Assembly: GCA_018830205.1 (NCBI GenBank)
Contig: JAHJSX010000107.1
Location: 1 to 5,927, forward strand
Direction: 5' to 3'
Length of the DNA: 5,927 bases
DNA from: an archaeon
GTDB lineage: Archaea; Hydrothermarchaeota; Hydrothermarchaeia; Hydrothermarchaeales; Hydrothermarchaeaceae
This document shows, one piece after another, positions 4,525 to 5,927 of this stretch. How positions within the stretch are numbered: position 1 is the stretch's first letter; every line of letters starts with the position of its first letter. The position numbers were made by a program, and so were the translations under genes. The notes beneath the pieces are model-generated. The model was not told where the DNA came from. It did no database searches and saw only the letters and a list, made by a program, of their open reading frames with translations.

Positions 4525-4806
4525 TCACCTGAGATTATATACGAATACCCACACCACAAGCCACATTGTGAAAAAGTAAATAAGTCCCTTGCCAAGCCAT
4601 GATTTAAAATTGTAGTCTTCAGCAGTCAGCTTGAACACGTTCTTCGTGATTAGCATAGCGGGATATGAAATCATAATGCCCCACATCAAAACGCCCACGA
4701 ATGGTATTTCGTCTCCGCTATAGTAAATTCCAAACAACACGCCTGCAACAAGTCCATATGCGGCATGTATGTACGCAATCCTCCTCTCAAGTCCTTTTTC
4801 AATCAT
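4525..4806 (-). CDS. Small three-helix membrane protein (possibly EMC6-like)
   Basis: 93 residues with three hydrophobic segments: about 10-29 (IAYIHAAYGLVAGVLFGIYY), 34-57 (VGVLMWGIMISYPAMLI core) and 70-92 (WLGKGLIYFFTMWLVVWVF core). Between helices 2 and 3 is the charged loop TKNVFKLTAEDYNFKSW. Size, three helices and topology recall archaeal relatives of EMC6/Rab5-interacting membrane proteins, which in eukaryotes belong to the ER membrane protein insertase. This is a shape-based guess, and an unrelated archaeal DUF membrane protein is equally possible. Start is ATG at 4806-4804 with a good ribosome binding site AAAGGTG (4817-4811). Its TGA (4527-4525) directly abuts the TAG of the convergent gene. 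It is divergent from rqcH, with about 40 bp between them. Confidence 0.75.
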   Translation of the reverse strand: MIEKGLERRIAYIHAAYGLVAGVLFGIYYSGDEIPFVGVLMWGIMISYPAMLITKNVFKLTAEDYNFKSWLGKGLIYFFTMWLVVWVFVYNLR

Positions 4807-4810
4807 GTTT

Positions 4811-4817
4811 CACCTTT
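4811..4817 (-). promoter_or_regulatory. Ribosome binding site of the three-helix membrane protein
   Basis: Minus strand AAAGGTG followed by AAAC and the ATG at 4806. It is an archaeal GGTG-type site that supports the chosen start. Confidence 0.6.
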
Positions 4818-4823
4818 ATTAAT
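4815..4823 (+). promoter_or_regulatory. Possible TATA box of rqcH
   Basis: TTTATTAAT, centred about 28 nt before the rqcH ATG at 4847. No ribosome binding site precedes that ATG, so a leaderless transcript is expected. The element overlaps the ribosome binding site region of the divergent gene, so the two promoters are interleaved. Confidence 0.4.
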
Positions 4824-4835
4824 CACGTGTTCGCT

Positions 4836-4845
4836 ATTATATAAT
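4836..4845 (-). promoter_or_regulatory. Palindromic TATA box ATTATATAAT for the membrane protein gene
   Basis: A perfect 10-bp palindrome. On the minus strand it lies 30-40 nt upstream of the ATG at 4806, so transcription would begin near 4814-4818, at the ribosome binding site. On the plus strand it is too close to the rqcH ATG (4847) to serve that start, hence the minus-strand assignment. Confidence 0.4.
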
Positions 4846-4846
4846 C

Positions 4847-5927
4847 ATGAAGACATCCATGTCAAGCTTTGATGTCCTTGCAATAGCGCAGGAATTACAG
4901 TTTCTAAAGGACGCCCGCATTAATAAAGTTTTTCAAGTGACTCGGGACGAGTTGAAAATCATTCTAACGCCTATTGGGCATGAGAAAGTGGTGCTCACAG
5001 TTGAAGCAGGAAGACGGGCACACCTTACAAAATATCCAAAGCCGAGCCCGAAGCACGCATCCACGTTTGCGATGACACTGCGCAAGCACATCGAAAACGG
5101 CCACGTAAGTGGTGTGCGCCAGATTGCATTTGACAGGATACTTGAGTTTGAGATAGAAAAAGAGGGCATATTTTACCTAATCTGCGAGCTTTTCGGCAAG
5201 GGAAATGTTGTGCTCTCAGACGCCGAGCACAAAATCCTTGCAGTAATGCATGTGCAGAGGTACACGGAGAGGACCCTCAAAATAAAATCAGAGTATACAC
5301 TACCTCCCCAGAGGACAAACCCTCTTGATATTTCACAAGAGGAGCTTGCAGGCGTAATCAAGGATTCAGATGCAGACATCGTAAGGACGCTTGCAACACG
5401 CCTTGGTTTTGGGGGGCTTTATGCGGAAGAGGTCTGTCAGAGGGCCGGGGTGCCAAAGGAGAAACTTGATGCCACCCCAAAGGACATCAAAGCACTCCAC
5501 ACCACAATAAATGAACTCAAAACCACAGGCGGAAAAAGTGTTGTCGTATTTGACGGCGAGGAAGCGATAGACGTCCTGCCAGAAAAACTCAAGATGTACG
5601 CCGACAAAAAACAAAAAGAATTCGAAACCTTCAGCATTGCAGCCGACGAATATTTCACAAAACATGAAATAGAAAGAATCGAGGGCATAAGGGATGATAA
5701 ATTTGAAGGGGAGATGGGGAACCTTGAGAATCGATTGAAGCGCCAGGAGGAAACCCTCGAGAAATATGAGAAAGAGCATACCACGTCCAGGGCCGTAGGA
5801 GACCTCATATACATGCATTTCAAAGTTGTCGAGGACATTCTCAAAACACTCCAGGACGCAAAACGCACCCGCTCATGGACGGAAATCAAAGAGACGATTG
5901 AACAAGGCAAGGGTACTGTCAAAGAGG
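4847..5927 (+). CDS. rqcH: RqcH/NFACT-family ribosome quality control protein, 3' end outside window
   Basis: An open frame from ATG 4847 to the window edge, 360 codons without a stop; the C-terminal part (rest of the coiled coil, NFACT-R and any further domain) is missing. It is the archaeal homologue of Rqc2/NEMF and bacterial RqcH (once called fibronectin-binding protein A), which binds stalled 50S subunits and recruits tRNA for tailing of nascent chains. Visible parts are the NFACT-N opening MKTSMSSFDV, with the conserved D9; D96-R97 in QIAFDRILEFEIE, the D-R pair known to be required for tRNA binding; ICELFGKGNVVLSD (112-125); a helix-hairpin-helix region IVRTLATRLGFGGLYAEEVC (178-197); and the charged start of the coiled coil at about 250-360, with FSIAADEYF (262-270). 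A second in-frame ATG at 4859 is possible. The first is preferred on TATA spacing. Confidence 0.92.
   Translation, partial: MKTSMSSFDVLAIAQELQFLKDARINKVFQVTRDELKIILTPIGHEKVVLTVEAGRRAHLTKYPKPSPKHASTFAMTLRKHIENGHVSGVRQIAFDRILEFEIEKEGIFYLICELFGKGNVVLSDAEHKILAVMHVQRYTERTLKIKSEYTLPPQRTNPLDISQEELAGVIKDSDADIVRTLATRLGFGGLYAEEVCQRAGVPKEKLDATPKDIKALHTTINELKTTGGKSVVVFDGEEAIDVLPEKLKMYADKKQKEFETFSIAADEYFTKHEIERIEGIRDDKFEGEMGNLENRLKRQEETLEKYEKEHTTSRAVGDLIYMHFKVVEDILKTLQDAKRTRSWTEIKETIEQGKGTVKE

Noticed and set aside
5366..5922. Minus-strand frames of 150 and 161 codons at the right end
   Set aside because: They are antisense shadows of rqcH, whose plus-strand frame is open throughout and matches NFACT motifs.
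1..5927. CRISPR array, toxin-antitoxin pair, integrase, insertion sequence transposase or defence genes
   Set aside because: No spaced direct repeats and no matching protein families were seen in any frame.

Overview
The window looks archaeal. Promoter-like sequences are TATA boxes rather than bacterial -35/-10 pairs. Ribosome binding sites are GGTGA/GGAGG-like, and several genes seem to be leaderless. The gene set also fits: an RqcH/NFACT protein, a three-helix membrane protein that may be EMC6-like, a stand-alone 6-phospho-3-hexuloisomerase, and small uncharacterised archaeal-type proteins. I cannot place the organism more narrowly than Archaea, probably euryarchaeal in the broad sense.

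Layout. Positions 5-3918 form a run of seven genes on the minus strand, read from right to left: a 92-residue ACT/LOR-SDH-like small protein; a 269-residue conserved protein of unknown function (GTGA overlap with the previous gene); hxlB (6-phospho-3-hexuloisomerase); moaD (1 nt after hxlB); a 232-bp gap with striking inverted repeats; moaE; a 40-codon Cys-rich microgene that fills the space between moaE and the next gene; and a MOT1-type molybdate/sulfate transporter. Positions 3919-4005 are a divergent promoter region containing an operator-like palindrome wrapped around a TATA box. It serves a plus-strand gene for an unknown 172-residue protein with a PIP-box-like C-terminal tail. That gene converges, with no gap, on a small three-helix membrane protein (minus strand). 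Beyond a second divergent promoter region, rqcH runs off the right edge (plus strand).

How the genes work together. moaD and moaE encode the two subunits of molybdopterin synthase, which adds the dithiolene sulfurs in molybdenum cofactor synthesis. The transporter would supply the oxyanion. The microprotein is sandwiched between these two functions and is the best candidate for an undescribed molybdenum-related player. The moaD-moaE gap has an RNA-like architecture with two competing long helices, and it also carries very strong Shine-Dalgarno sequences that belong to no long gene. It is therefore a candidate regulatory element. hxlB belongs to the ribulose monophosphate route, which many archaea use to make pentoses, and its link to moaD appears to be transcriptional rather than metabolic. 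At the right side, rqcH (ribosome-associated quality control) is divergent from the small membrane protein.
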